From assembly GCA_003427395.1 (NCBI GenBank), contig BFEA01000753.1:563162-585639 (forward strand): 22,478 nt of DNA. The letters are read 5' to 3'. Position numbers and translations under genes: made by a program. This document shows, piece after piece, positions 1 to 10,592 of the stretch. The stretch comes from Chara braunii (lineage: Eukaryota > Streptophyta > Charophyceae > Charales > Characeae). How positions within the stretch are numbered: the first letter of the stretch is position 1; every line of letters starts with the position of its first letter. The notes under the pieces are model-generated. The model did not search any database. It worked only from the letters and a program-made list of their open reading frames with translations, and was not told the origin of the DNA.

Positions 1-1943
1 GTTTCATACTAACCTCTAATTTACTAACATTTCATCTAAAACTAACCTTACCACTAGATTCGCCCTGACAAAAAACCCCAAACCAGCTTCTCTCCCCATT
101 CGTTTCCTTCCAGGTTCGGGCGGTATCCCGTTTTCCTGCTGCGCCAACACTCGTAACCCGCCATCTTCGTTTTTGAATGCACCTGGCGCCGCCCGCGTCC
201 AGGTTTATCCACTCCTCCTACTTATCCCCCTAGCGCTGCCCTGTCGCTTGGACTCTCTCTGTGTGCTGCACATGCACCCGGCACCGCCTCCCCGTCCGGG
301 TTCGACTGCTCGCTCCAGCACTCCGCCCCTTTGCTCGCCTGCAGTACTCAACTCGCTGCCTTCGTCCCCCATACCCCGCATGCACCGGGCCCCACCCCAC
401 GTCCGGGTTCTTCCATCTTTCTCTCCGACTAGCACCGGCCGCTCTGGCGGCCCCGCCCGGTCCCTTACGGCGTCGACCTTATCGCCCTAGCACTCCCGTC
501 TCCTCCTACCTTCGGAGCCGGCCCGACCATCGTCCCGTAGTGGCCTGCCCGTCGGCCCGTTCCACCCCCTTCGCAATGCTATCTTCTTCTGCTTGCTCAA
601 GGTGCCTCCTCCAGCTCCACGTCCGTCAGCGGATCGGTCCTTCCAGCAGAGTAGCGGTAGGCAGCCGGGCGCGCCGGCTTTACTATTTCTACTCTTTGTT
701 TGTCCTCTCCGCCCCTCTGCATTTGGCTTCCTCCGCAGTTGCGCACCTTTCTCCGAATGCGCCTAGCCCGGCCTACCGTCCCGGTTCACTCCTCGGTCTT
801 TTGTGCTATATTCCCGCTGCCTGGCCCCTCGTTTAGCCCGAGGAACCTTTGGGAACGATCAGACACAGACAAGTCTGATTTACCCCACCTCTCCGATAGC
901 CAGCTCGTCGCTGCTTCCACACCTTGCCGCCGCAGCCTCCGCTGTTCTACTAAGCTCAGGCAGAGCCTATCGCTACCTCTTCGGCCTCGCAACAGGTAAG
1001 TCCCACCTTCGTTTCTCCCAACACCCGGCAAGATTGCAGATGCGGGCCAGTTGCAAGCCTAAGCGTGGCTTGGGTAAGAACGGGCCCAATACCGGCCCCG
1101 GTAGTAGTAAATATTCAAATGAGAACTTTGAAGTCCGATGCGGGGCAGAGTCTCGTGGACATCCGTACGCCCAACCTCTCTACCTCGGGCGGCGGGGAGA
1201 GAACGGTACTCCTACAGAAAAAAAAGGAAACCCCGCTACTCCGGGTCTCTCCCGGCTCGTGGGCTAATCACCCGCCGGCTCGCATCCACGTCAGACCCCT
1301 CAGCCCGACCTTTCGGGACAGGCAGGTTAGGGAAATTTTGTCAACAGCCCGAATACGCAAGAATCGAAGCGGCTCGCCAAAAGGCGCGCACTTGAGACTT
1401 CCAGCCGTCGTGGCGGTCACTAAACCCGGCGCCACGTCCAAGTCAAACGTTGGATCGTGAAAATAGTACTTACAAAAATAATAAAATGAGGCAACCGGCA
1501 TCCGCGCCGACTTCACAATCATCAAGAGGGCAGCCATCACGCGCCGTCCTGTGACATCCCTCTCACCACACGAAGTCGCGCTGTCGTTGCCGATGCCGTC
1601 GTCGAGGTTGTTTTCCACACGCGCGCAGGTCTTAGTCAAACACACCAATCAAAAGAAAAATATCCTTAATTCCTGCTTAATCAAAAATAAACAAACAATA
1701 ATAATAATACCCTTAGACAAAACGACTGGTGTCCGTGCCGGCCTTACGATCAACAACAAAAAGAATCACGCGCGCCTTAAACCTGCGCACCCACGCACTC
1801 TCTACTCTAGTCAACCACCCTAGTCAACGTAAATTACAGACGCGGCCGCGCCTAACGCGGTATACTTAAATTTTAACCCAGACTATTTTCTGTTACTTGC
1901 ACAAAACAGGGCGGATACCCTTGTAAGGGTATTCGCGCCGACA
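1..1943. mobile_element. LTR-like long repeat, copy A (left part cut by window edge)
   Basis: This block matches 13437-15381 almost base for base at an offset of 13,436, which stays constant to at least position 1648 and becomes 13,438 by the end. Differences are mainly single substitutions. It ends in CCGACA at 1943, after which copies A, B and C enter unrelated DNA, so this is a true element boundary. An LTR reading fits: long direct repeats flanking about 11 kb, ending in CA. The left end lies before position 1. The GC-rich, pyrimidine-rich first kilobase contains open frames on the plus strand, but between copies A and B most changes alter amino acids, so I do not call them genes. A CAG/GTAAGT splice-donor-like site lies at 993-1000 and is conserved in copy B. 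The orientation of the element is uncertain; the internal coding traces run on the minus strand. Confidence 0.75.
1911..1936. repeat. Terminal hairpin of the LTR-like repeat
   Basis: ATACCCTT (1915-1922) and AAGGGTAT (1925-1932) form a perfect inverted repeat with a 2-nt centre. Pairing extends to a 12-bp stem (1911-1922 with 1925-1936) with one G-T pair. It lies 7 nt inside the CCGACA terminus. The same structure, slightly eroded, occurs at the ends of copies B and C, so it is a family trait. Its role is not known to me; a part in 3' end formation or in integrase recognition is conjecture. Confidence 0.7.
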
Positions 1944-3051
1944 ACTTACCGGACCATATTAAGCGACATCCTCGTCGATTCGCCAAATCGAAAGGCTATA
2001 AATTCGCCCACCCTCCAAATGATGCCGAAAGAAGGGACCAATCCGATTAGCCGACAAACACAGGGTAGAGGCCTTCATCAAACCATGCCTTTACAACTAT
2101 ATGATGTGAGTTTTCTAACCCAGGCCTTTCACTGCACAGAAATTAGAATGCTGACAACATAAGTTCCAACGACCTTCCCAATCGTCCTCTCCCCGGTCCT
2201 AGACAACCTTCGGCTTCTCGTTGGGTGTCCCTAGTCCTGGCAAAAACTAGGGACGCGGGCCTTAATCGAGACCTTTTGAAGGCACTCTTGCCTTCCTTCT
2301 CAAAATCTCTCGCAACCAAATATACATAAGTATATATGTATGCTTAATATCCGCTCAGCTCTTTCTGCAGTCTAGTACAGAAAGGCTAGGTCTCCACCTT
2401 GACCTACCATAGGCTGGCTGATCGGACTAGGACCACGGCCCACCGCATTGTTATTTAACGGCAGTATCCTCGTTGGTTACGCAAAGATAGGTTTTCTCCT
2501 GATAAGCATTCAATCAGGATTTCCCCAAAAATCTCAACCTTCACTATCCCACGGAGTAATTTCACTGGGGCGGGCAACCCCCCTTAAACTCTTACCCCGC
2601 GGTCCCGCAGCCAGGTTGCGCCGGCTAGCAGCCATCCAATGGGGTTACGCCCTAGAGGTACTAACTTCTTTTCTGTTAGCTTGGTCTTTCTTCAATATGT
2701 CCCAGAACTAGCACAGGTGGTTAGACGGGGCGTCGCAAAACAAAATCACAGGTCCATTGCGCGATACGCAGGGGTCTGAAGGCATTTACCTGTCCTTCCA
2801 CAATAGGCATGGCATCCTTCGCACGCTCACAAACAAAATCACCGCTAGGTCCACCAGACCGTGACCCCTGACTTGATCAGAGTCAGCAGCCACCGTCCGG
2901 AGACGTCTCTCGCCCTGCACTCATTGCGACTTTCTCAAATATTCCAAGCAAAAATGGTCCTCTTCGTCAGACTTTATCACTCATCAGACAACTTACCATG
3001 CCATAAATCAGTTTATTCACCTTTGAAGGTGAGTCTTCCAACAACAAAAAC
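1944..3051. other. Non-coding internal region with isolated stem-loops
   Basis: No supported gene. Two clear inverted repeats are visible: GTCCCTAGT (2227-2235) with ACTAGGGAC (2246-2254), and CTTTCTG (2361-2367) with CAGAAAG (2378-2384). A short TA-rich palindromic stretch lies near 2321-2342. Immediately right of copy A (1944 onward) I looked for a tRNA primer-binding site and, on the minus strand, a purine-rich tract. Neither is convincing. The ORF at 2448-2711 has no recognisable features and is probably chance. Confidence 0.5.
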
Positions 3052-3285
3052 ATCCCCCTTTCCAAAAATCCAAGGGGCTCTCATCATAAAACAAAACACC
3101 CCCTCTTCCAAAAATCACGAGGAGTCTTGCCACAGAACAAAACACCCCCTCTTCCAAAAATCACGAGGGGCCTCATCATAAAACCAAACTTTCCGTCCTC
3201 AAAGATTCGAGGGGGTCTCATCATAACACTCAACATCCCCTGCTCCAAGAATCAAAGGGGTCTCATCACAGAACAAAACATCACA
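3052..3285. repeat. Tandem array of 45-46 bp hairpin repeats (5 units)
   Basis: Units start near 3054, 3099, 3145, 3191 and 3236. Each has a C-rich 5' arm, a conserved A-rich loop (close to TTCCAAAAATCAC), a G-rich 3' arm, and a spacer like TCTCATCATAAAACAAAAC. The arms change together: CCCCTT with AAGGGG (3055-3060, 3072-3077), CCCCTC with GAGGGG (3146-3151, 3165-3170), CCTC with GAGG (3197-3200, 3209-3212), CCCCT with AGGGG (3237-3241, 3256-3260). A degenerate extra hairpin CACCTT/AAGGTG lies just upstream near 3018-3031. Stem preservation across diverging units suggests a folded RNA or DNA element, not a simple satellite. Confidence 0.8.
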
Positions 3286-4384
3286 GAGAGACCATCTTAT
3301 GGGTCCTCGTCACAACTTAAGTAATCAACAACCGACATGGTGAAGCACCCGAGTCTCAAGGACTCGTAAATCTTTAAAAGTCCCTCATAACCTTTCACAG
3401 ACGGACTGCACTTCCTCCCCTTATACTTTGCCTTATCAGCTGCCCGTTGGCAGGTCGCACGAGTATACTGAGGAGTAGGCAACTTTACATGTCATTCATT
3501 CATACATCTTTCGCACAAAGCCAACATTCATCAGGATAAAACCACACAAGTGAGAGCGATAGTGATCGTCACAAAAACCAAGCCTCATAGGGTCTCAACT
3601 CAGTATATACATCAGGATAAAATGTCCCTCTCAACAACAGCATAGGTACCCAGCCCTCACATCCCACTCTGCTGAGTAACCCACGTCCCGAACACACGAG
3701 CACCTCGGGGTAATCTAAATATGCACAGAAGCTCAAATCACGCAAATCTAGCCCAGCTGTACACACCAACTTATCACACATCTGGACACAACCACCTAAA
3801 TCACACCCAAAAGAGGGAACAAATGATTCGCCCCGTACTACAATCTACATATGTACAGGTGGACAAGCTAGTCGTGACTACACCTAGCTATACACATATC
3901 TAGCTCCGTCCCTATATACAAAAAAACTTGGTTCTACTGATGTACAGGCGAACCAGTCCCCACTCATTCATTACCCCTTCTGGTTCCACCTATACGGCTG
4001 AGCTATCTACAACCTAAGTTACCTTACCGGACCATTATTGTGAAACCCCTCCCCAAATCTGATCTATACACATACACACATCCGAGTATATGTCTGCCCC
4101 GCCCCTGATAATATGTACTAGCCCTTACCAATTAGTATGGGGCTAGGGTTGCGTAATGGTTAGCCTGGTACTCCAGTTTCCAGATCAATACATGTACAAC
4201 TAGACCTTTATCATCCACGAATCCAAGGATCTAAGACAAACGATTAACAGAAGCTTCCCGACTCAGGGGTTAGGGAGAATTCTCACTACATCTTACTATA
4301 CTTCCTCTGCCCTAGTCGTCTCATCTACCCTTTCCGCGCTTTTGATCATCTGGCTCACCCTAATGGTCATCTCATTCAGCACCA
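3286..4384. other. No gene seen
   Basis: About 1.1 kb of AT-moderate sequence with many short stop-rich frames. The small ORFs at 3297-3482, 3569-3781 and 3721-3903 have no recognisable motif or biased composition. I see no RNA gene. In the minus-strand reading of the element this lies downstream of the gag-like tail, where protease and polymerase domains would be expected, but none is visible. Confidence 0.5.
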
Positions 4385-5755
4385 TTATGCCCCTTTCTTT
4401 TTTGAGCCCCACATATGGTTTCGCTGACTCCCATCGCGACCCTCGGCGCCTTGTCCGTCATTTCCACGACCTCTATTGCCGCGTCCACCATCTCCACGGC
4501 CCGTGTTGCCACGCCCGCCATCTCCTCGGCCCACGTTGCCACGCCCGCCATTTCCCCGGCCCCTTCCAACTGCCATACCGTCCTGCGGCACTTGCTGCAT
4601 CGGCGGCCATAACGGTCCGACAGGTTGGATTTGGACTGGCAGGGGCCCACGGGGCATAATGTTCATCAAAGGGCCCATATAATTACCTTGCGCCCAGGGC
4701 ATGTAAGGATTATATGCTGGCCATTAGCTCATTTGGTTACACGGCGCCCATTGCCCAGGCAAAGCCTGCTCGATCGGAGGAGGCCCCCTTGACCCTACTT
4801 CGCTTTCCAACTTTCGCGGGGTAATTGCCGCCTGCTGCGAACTCTGCCCCTTTTCGGTGCCTTGACTGCCTTGAGCGACATTCCTTGCCTTCCGCTGCGC
4901 CTTTGTCAACTTGGGAGGTCCAAGCTTCCTCCTTTCTTCCGTCACACCCTCCTCCTTACTTCCTCGAGGGGTACGACCAGTCCTTCCTCAATGATCGCAT
5001 ACTACCGTTACCCTGTGCTCTGGCCACCATCCATTCTTTTGCCTTTCCCACCTGCGGCCGAGGATGCTTCCAAGTTAACAAGCCCTCTCTCTGGGCCCGG
5101 CGCAATAACAGGCAGGGTCATGGTAGCATCCTGCTCCTCCTTTATTTCCATGGATCCTTTGCCTTTGTCGCTCGCCTGAACACCGGCTCGCCTCTTTGGG
5201 ATTCCTACCAAGAGGGGTGACTCCTGGTCATCCTTCTTTACTCCTCTTTCTCCTTGGCCAGTCGGCTCACTTGGGGAATCTTCTGAAATCTTCCGCTTGC
5301 CTTTCCTAGTCTATTCCAGCCGTGCTAACCTATCTTTCAATGCCCCTACTTGTCTTTGTAGCCCACTTAACTCCGCCTGTGATGGCGCGCCCGCACTTGG
5401 CGGCACAAAGCATTCCCCACGTTGACCCTCCACTCCGTCTTCAGGGAATCTTAGCCTTAGGGAACTATCCAGCTCATCCCACGTCTTCGCCTCCTGATTA
5501 AGGGCATACACTTCCTCGCTCAGCTCTTCACAAACAAACAAGGGGAACATGTACCACATCGCCCTCTCGTCCCACACCTTTATGAGGCAAAAATCCTGAA
5601 ATTCTCGCAGAAAGCTAGACAAGTCCCTTCCTTGGAACAACCGAGCACGGAGATCTGGAGGCATCGACTCCTGCATTGCCTAGCGCAACAACACCTTCGT
5701 CTGGCACGAATTCCTCCAACGCAGGACCTTGGCGAAGTCGCTTTCTTCCGCCATG
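4385..5755 (-). pseudogene. Decayed gag-like gene of an LTR retroelement
   Basis: Pieces of one minus-strand reading are spread over two frames. A start-like segment at about 5755 (MAEESDFAKVLRW) shifts frame before 5676. The best segment, 5676-5311, has charged and aromatic runs typical of Ty3/gypsy gag capsid regions (GRDLSSFLREFQDFC, then KTWDELDSSLRLRF). It ends at a TAG at 5311-5313, beyond which the same frame continues as a lysine-, glutamate- and glycine-rich linker to 5008. The reading then moves to another frame (about 4987-4724, basic, TKAQRKARN) and, past a TAA, into the RGG-rich tail to 4385. Two stops and at least two frameshifts make it inactive as written. No zinc knuckle, protease or reverse transcriptase is visible. 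The gag assignment rests on resemblance by eye and on the LTR-like context. Confidence 0.6.
4430..4590 (-). repeat. RGG-box coding repeat in the gag-like tail
   Basis: Read on the minus strand this stretch encodes repeated GRGDGGRGNT-like decapeptides, a 30-bp DNA period repeated about three to four times with small changes. Arg-Gly-Gly runs of this sort usually bind RNA. Here they sit where a nucleocapsid zinc knuckle (CCHC) would be expected. The frame is the same as the upstream basic segment, from which it is separated by one stop at 4724-4726. Confidence 0.65.
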
Positions 5756-5997
5756 ACGCCAACAACAGCCTAATACGCATAGCGGACAATAGACCATCGA
5801 ACAATGATTCGAGTAAGCTCAGGCAGATCAGAGGCAAACTGCCAACATTTAAATCACGCTATCTACCGTTTTACTCATGCAAACAGGCCTCAACCCCTAG
5901 TTAGCCTGATGCTCACCTTTATAACTACGGTAATGGGTAGAGATGGGACCACATCCGAGTTAAAGGAAGCACATCTAGCAAAAGGAGAAGGCATTCC

Positions 5998-6708
5998 CTA
6001 TCGGCCTACTGCTGCCCGAATCTCCTCCCAGTCTACATTTCCCTCACTCGGATCATGAGACAAGGCGTATACGTCCACTGTATTAGCCGTATTCTTTAAC
6101 TCTTGACTAGAGGGTGAGAACTTCGGATCTAAGTACAGACCATATATGAGTTCATACATATAGCGTCCATACTCCCAGTCTCGCACCCTCATAGCGGCTT
6201 CAACTGCCGCTTCTACCCTTGTCGACCCACCTAAGCTCTTCTCTATGAGGAAGTTAGGCAGGGTGACTCGAAGTGGAGCAGATGGCAACGCGAACTCTCC
6301 AGCGCACTTAACCTCTACATGGGTTAGTACTTGCTCTTCTCCGTCACGGGACACTTCCCTCGCCCATTTAGCTGCCGCTGCCTCAGCTACCCTCAAAGGC
6401 TTAGCAAGCAAGCTTCCATGCCCAAGTGCCAATTTTATCCCATGCTCGACCCAAAAGGGGGTTGAGGCATACAGGGTCACCTTTACAATTGCGCATTCCT
6501 GCTGATCATCGAACCCAGACTCGATCCAGACAAAGACGTTCGTGCCCATCATCATGCCCCACCATGACGAAGTGTACTGTGTTTCTCTGATCCGCCTGGG
6601 TAAAGACACCTCAAGCCCACCCTCTTTCTCAATTGGCCTGAGCATACGCGGGTCTTCCCGTGCGTAAGGCATCCTGAGTTGCCTTCGCTTTGTCTGGGTT
6701 CTGCCCAT
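5998..6708 (-). CDS. Unknown protein, 236 codons, retroelement-associated
   Basis: Intact reading frame on the minus strand from ATG at 6708 (MGRTQTKRRQL) to a stop at 5998-6000. The frame is open 9 nt further upstream to a TTG, but the ATG is the natural start. The N-terminus is strongly basic. The middle holds a tryptophan- and methionine-rich stretch (SSWWGMMMGTNVFVWIESG), and an alanine-rich segment (RVAEAAAAKWARE) lies near residues 105-120. The C-terminal third is acidic and tyrosine-rich (WEYGRYMYELIYGLYLDPKF). I recognise no family. It lies about 240 bp upstream of, and on the same strand as, the gag-like pseudogene. Being unbroken next to a broken gag is notable. It could be an accessory ORF of the element, a divergent gag N-terminal unit, or a captured host fragment. 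Confidence 0.5.
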   Translation of the reverse strand: MGRTQTKRRQLRMPYAREDPRMLRPIEKEGGLEVSLPRRIRETQYTSSWWGMMMGTNVFVWIESGFDDQQECAIVKVTLYASTPFWVEHGIKLALGHGSLLAKPLRVAEAAAAKWAREVSRDGEEQVLTHVEVKCAGEFALPSAPLRVTLPNFLIEKSLGGSTRVEAAVEAAMRVRDWEYGRYMYELIYGLYLDPKFSPSSQELKNTANTVDVYALSHDPSEGNVDWEEIRAAVGR

Positions 6709-6717
6709 CACAGACAA

Positions 6718-8640
6718 ACGTCCAGCATACGCCTTTCATTATTAAGCTAACAATCCCTACCCCTCTTGGAAGAGCGACCTAAACGTACAGGCTTAATGGC
6801 CAACCATGAGCCAACTGCTTGACTGAAGACATTCATACAAACCCTTACAGGCTAATAAGGTTCCAAGTACGTTCTTAATAAAATAACCCCCTCGCGAAAC
6901 CCTCATGAAAAGGACCTCTACTTAAACATATGACTTCACATGATTAGACTCAAACTAGGCTTACCAGGTCTAACATCCATAGATAAGTCCAATAGATAAT
7001 TCAAAGTAATAGCTTCAAACCAAAACGCCTCAGGCCCTTAGCTCCCTAAGTGGATGGTCCAACATGGAAGGGTCCAGGCGAAGGTCTAACACCAATTACT
7101 ACCCACCGCTTCATTTAAGGTGGGCGAAACCGTTTAAGTGCTAGCTCTTTCACTGCTACTCCAACTCCCTTTAGGGTTAGATGTCCTCCACGTAAAGATG
7201 GTACTACCCAGACTCACTACGTCCCGTAGCAGAACATCCGCTTAGAATTCAAACTCAAACATGTAAGTTGATACAAGTAACATCCTTCAGCTTTCCTTAA
7301 CCTACTTCTCCTCAAGGCGCACAGACAACTTCTAACCTGCCACCTAGGAGAGGGTCTATACCTTCAACTCTTAATAGAGGAATATTATCTCACTCATCCT
7401 TAGCTCCATTCTGCTGCAACCGTATCACGATGCTTTCCCAACTACTCAGACGACTCTTACGGCAGTCAGGGGGGGTACACCATAGGGCTAATCCTAGCCG
7501 TGCTTAACCTTAGCCACGCCAAACACGCAAAGCATCGTCCAAATCTGCCGGCCATCTGATCAGAAGGGTTATCAATTCTAGCTATCATTATGTCAGTCAG
7601 GACTCGTGAACACATAATCAAAACACTTATTACTCTTGAGGCACTCATACCACGTTAATCAAAACCCAGTCATCTCAATCAAAACCGAGTCACATAATCA
7701 ACCCTCACTTCACGCCTTATCCAACATCGTCTGTAACCAACCGCTCCGCCTAAACCAATCAATAAAGCAGAAGTGGTCATTTCGCATGAGTATTCATCCT
7801 GCCTCAAACCTAGGCTCGACTTGTAAGGACTTCCCAGTCTTGCAACACCTCCAACGATAATCATAATACTTAACAAATCGCTCATACAGTCTGACAAAAA
7901 CTTCTCATTTGCCTATTTTCTCACTTCCAATACCCGGATGTCGTTTCACCGGGGACAACGGTAGGCAACCGCTATCCCCCGCAACGACGCCACCTTTCGA
8001 GCGCATCGGTCCGGCACCGCACCAGGGCAGTGCGGGACCCTCCCGGCCGCGTCACGCAGGAGTTGGTCTAAATCCTAGTCGCGAATACATGATGGAGCTT
8101 CCGCAAGCCGCTCCGGCCGAGTGCGCCGGCCATACCTCTCGCGAACCCCTACGACAGGATAGGGCCTACGCGAGGCACGACTTACCTACACCTTACGGGA
8201 GCTGTCATCTCCCTTCGGTTGGTGTATCCCTGCCGAGCTAACAGTCCACAGTACAAAAGCTAATCAGTTGCAATCGCAGAGGTGGACCAGCCGAGGGCGT
8301 TTCTTGTTCGCTGTAGCATAGGGGGTACGCGCGGTAATACGCCGCTATCGGATCCGCACACGAACCGACAGCTTGGGGGGCTGAAGTCCCAAGCGCGATT
8401 CAACGTCGGTCGACTAGGACGCATCCCACACACCACGCGCACTCCACTTTACAAACACACATACACACATACACACAAAACAACACGTATACGAAACGAC
8501 ACAACACAAACAACGCGACAACGCTCCTAGCCTCTCAGTAGCCAACCCATAACTTTTCGATGCGGAAATCGGATAGGCGTCGCGCGCGAGGCTTAGTATA
8601 AAACCGCGCGGACGCAGGGCCTACTCATATCGACTCGTAA
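6718..8640. other. No gene recognised; includes a GC-rich island and a CA-rich tract
   Basis: No supported coding region. From about 7930 to 8440 the composition switches to GC-rich with many CG dinucleotides, unlike the AT-richer flanks, suggesting a different origin or lower CpG decay. Its plus-strand ORF (7909-8241) lacks recognisable motifs. A CA-rich simple tract runs at about 8450-8515. Short AATCAAAAC motifs recur near 7616-7690. Confidence 0.45.
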
Positions 8641-8960
8641 TGCAAACGCACGCAAGCAGTCGCAATTATGACGTACTATGTAGTGCCCATAATCAAGCGG
8701 TCCCTCGTGGATCCGAGTACCGCTTATGACAGTCAAGTGTCAGACTCGAAGTGTCGTGAGGGCCTAATTCCTCACGACATTGCACGAATGAAGGAATAGT
8801 CGTGCGGCCGCCGCGAGACCTCCGGCCTTTGGTCTGAGCGTCTCGGCAGGCTAGGCAAATAGGCTCTGCACGGGGGCAGATTCCTTCCCTGCAGAGTCTA
8901 GGGCTTGGGATGTCCTGGACAAGGACCTTGAATCCCTGCCAAGGACCAACGTCTGACTAT
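8640..8960. repeat. Cluster of consecutive inverted repeats
   Basis: The clearest is TGTCGTGAGG (8752-8761) with CCTCACGACA (8770-8779): 10 perfect pairs around an 8-nt loop, starting TGTCG and ending CGACA, echoing the TGTCGG/CCGACA ends of the LTR-like repeat. To its right come GCACGA with TCGTGC, CGAGAC with GTCTCG around 8815-8855, and CTCTGCA with TGCAGAG around 8872-8900. No gene overlaps. Several stems in a row suggest a folded leader RNA or the wreck of a palindromic element. Confidence 0.6.
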
Positions 8961-9754
8961 AAAAATCTCTAAAAAGCAAATGATAACAGAGGGTCTTCCT
9001 TTTCTCTCAAGCCATAATCCGGTTAACCCTTGTGCACAAATACAGTAGGTTTCTCAAATACTCAGGGTACTCGTAGATATATGAGGGTTAATTATATAGG
9101 ATGATCATTTCTCACACTCACAGTGGGGCTCCTCTCAACCATAAATGTATGTATGTGAGCGCAGACAGTCAAATCCCAGGTCCGAATTACCAAGCACACC
9201 TGCAATCACATCAAAGATTCCACCAGAAAGTCCATGTGCTACACGGGGTCAACTTCAACCATTCTCTACTCTCACACCCCTTGCTTTAGCCATACAAGCC
9301 TCACTCGTGCAACTCTTAAATAAATACTCAGTACTTTTGTTGGATGACCATTCAATAAAGTCCGGGTGAAAACACGACAAAACAGTTCAATCACAAGGCT
9401 AAAGCCTTTAGGTTGAGTGGCAGGAGTGAATTGGAGTTCAATCGTAAACCGACGAATTGGCAACCGACCTGTTATTAGTGATAACAGAAGATGATCCTCA
9501 AGGGGTCAAGCTGAATCTAGTCCTGAACTTGAACCAAACGATCAAGAGGACCTATAACACATGACAGGTCAATGCCCCAGGCAAAACCTATAAGTCCATG
9601 AAGAATAATCCCCATATCACGATCTCACTCAAGAATCATTCTAGTTAACTATATCTAAGCCTACCTCTAAGCAAGTGGCATAATCTCCCCCATTCAGGGT
9701 GCATAGACAGAATAGTCACCCGTCAAAATATAATCTATCTCATTTAAACTAAGA
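8961..9754. other. No gene seen
   Basis: AT-rich sequence with stops in all frames. I find no motif beyond short open frames at 9101-9289 and 9145-9369 of unremarkable composition. Confidence 0.45.
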
Positions 9755-10330
9755 AAATTTTGGCAGCGCTTCCCGTAGGAAAAGTGTCTCCCGATAATTT
9801 ATACAAGTCCATATATGAAAGCTGAAATAATCTCTAACTCTGGAAATTCAAAGTTTGTCTAACTCCCTGAATTGGTAGAAATTTGGGCAGCATTCCCTTT
9901 AGAAAGGGAGACTTCCCAGATTTATACTAATTCAGATATGAACTCAGAAAACAACCTTAGTTCAATTTAGACAATATTTAACCAAGTTCTTTGCTTTGTA
10001 GAAATTTCGGCAGCACTCCCTCTAGAAAAGTGCTATTCCAAAATTTATACAAGGCTAGGTCCAGAATTTGAAAGTAACTTTGACTTCCCAAAGTTCAATT
10101 TTGTCTAACTCCCTGATTTAGCAAAAAATTGGGCAGCACTCCCTTTAGAAAAGAAGACTTCCCAGATTTTAACTAAGTCAGATAAGAGAAAAGACAAAGT
10201 TGAACTTTCGACAAGTCAAAATCTAACTAACTCATTGGATTTGTAGAAATTTCGGCAGCGCTTCCCGTAGAGAAAGTAGCTCGCCAAGATTTATACAAAG
10301 CCAAATGTAAGAAAAGATCTCAGAAAATGC
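9755..10330. repeat. Tandem array of about 123-bp repeats (5 copies) with hairpin cores
   Basis: The anchor GGCAGC occurs at 9762, 9886, 10009, 10132 and 10254, spacing 122-124 bp. Each copy has AAATTT(G/C)GGCAGC, a pyrimidine run, TAGAAA and then CC(C/A)(A/R)ATTT, so the outer arms can pair. Inner arms also pair but with different sequence per copy: AGCACT with AGTGCT in copy 3, CCCTT with AAGGG in copy 2, and a G-T-containing stem in copy 1. A linker GTCTAACTCCCTGA recurs between copies. The copies are well diverged, so the array is old or the changes are tolerated. Confidence 0.75.
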
Positions 10331-10592
10331 AAGAATTGATCTAAGTAAAAAAAAAAGTTACTACAGAAAATGCAGGAATTGACACTAACTCCTATAGCTC
10401 TAGCACATGGCGAAAAACGAAAGCAACTACTTATCTACCTGAAACTCAAACTAAGTACTGGCCTCACTCAGTCACATGCAAGTCAAACCAGAAATGTAAG
10501 TACTCTCACCAGCCCCAAGTTCATTCCATATAAATAGTTTATGAATTTTTTAAAGTTCTTAAATCCTTATACCCATCTTACATAAGACATAG

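Noticed and set aside
298-312. GGGTTCGA, like a tRNA T-arm
   Set aside because: No acceptor, D or anticodon stems fit around it, and it is part of the long repeat.
261-836. 191-codon ORF rich in serine, proline and arginine
   Set aside because: Copy B does not keep it whole, and the composition reflects CT- and CG-rich DNA.
803-1267. Conserved 154-codon plus-strand ORF in copies A and B (also 14239-14703)
   Set aside because: Most differences between copies change the amino acid, as expected of non-coding DNA with no stops in a GC-rich frame; no domain is recognisable.
1944-1965. Primer-binding site next to copy A
   Set aside because: No TGG start and no match to a tRNA 3' end that I can see.
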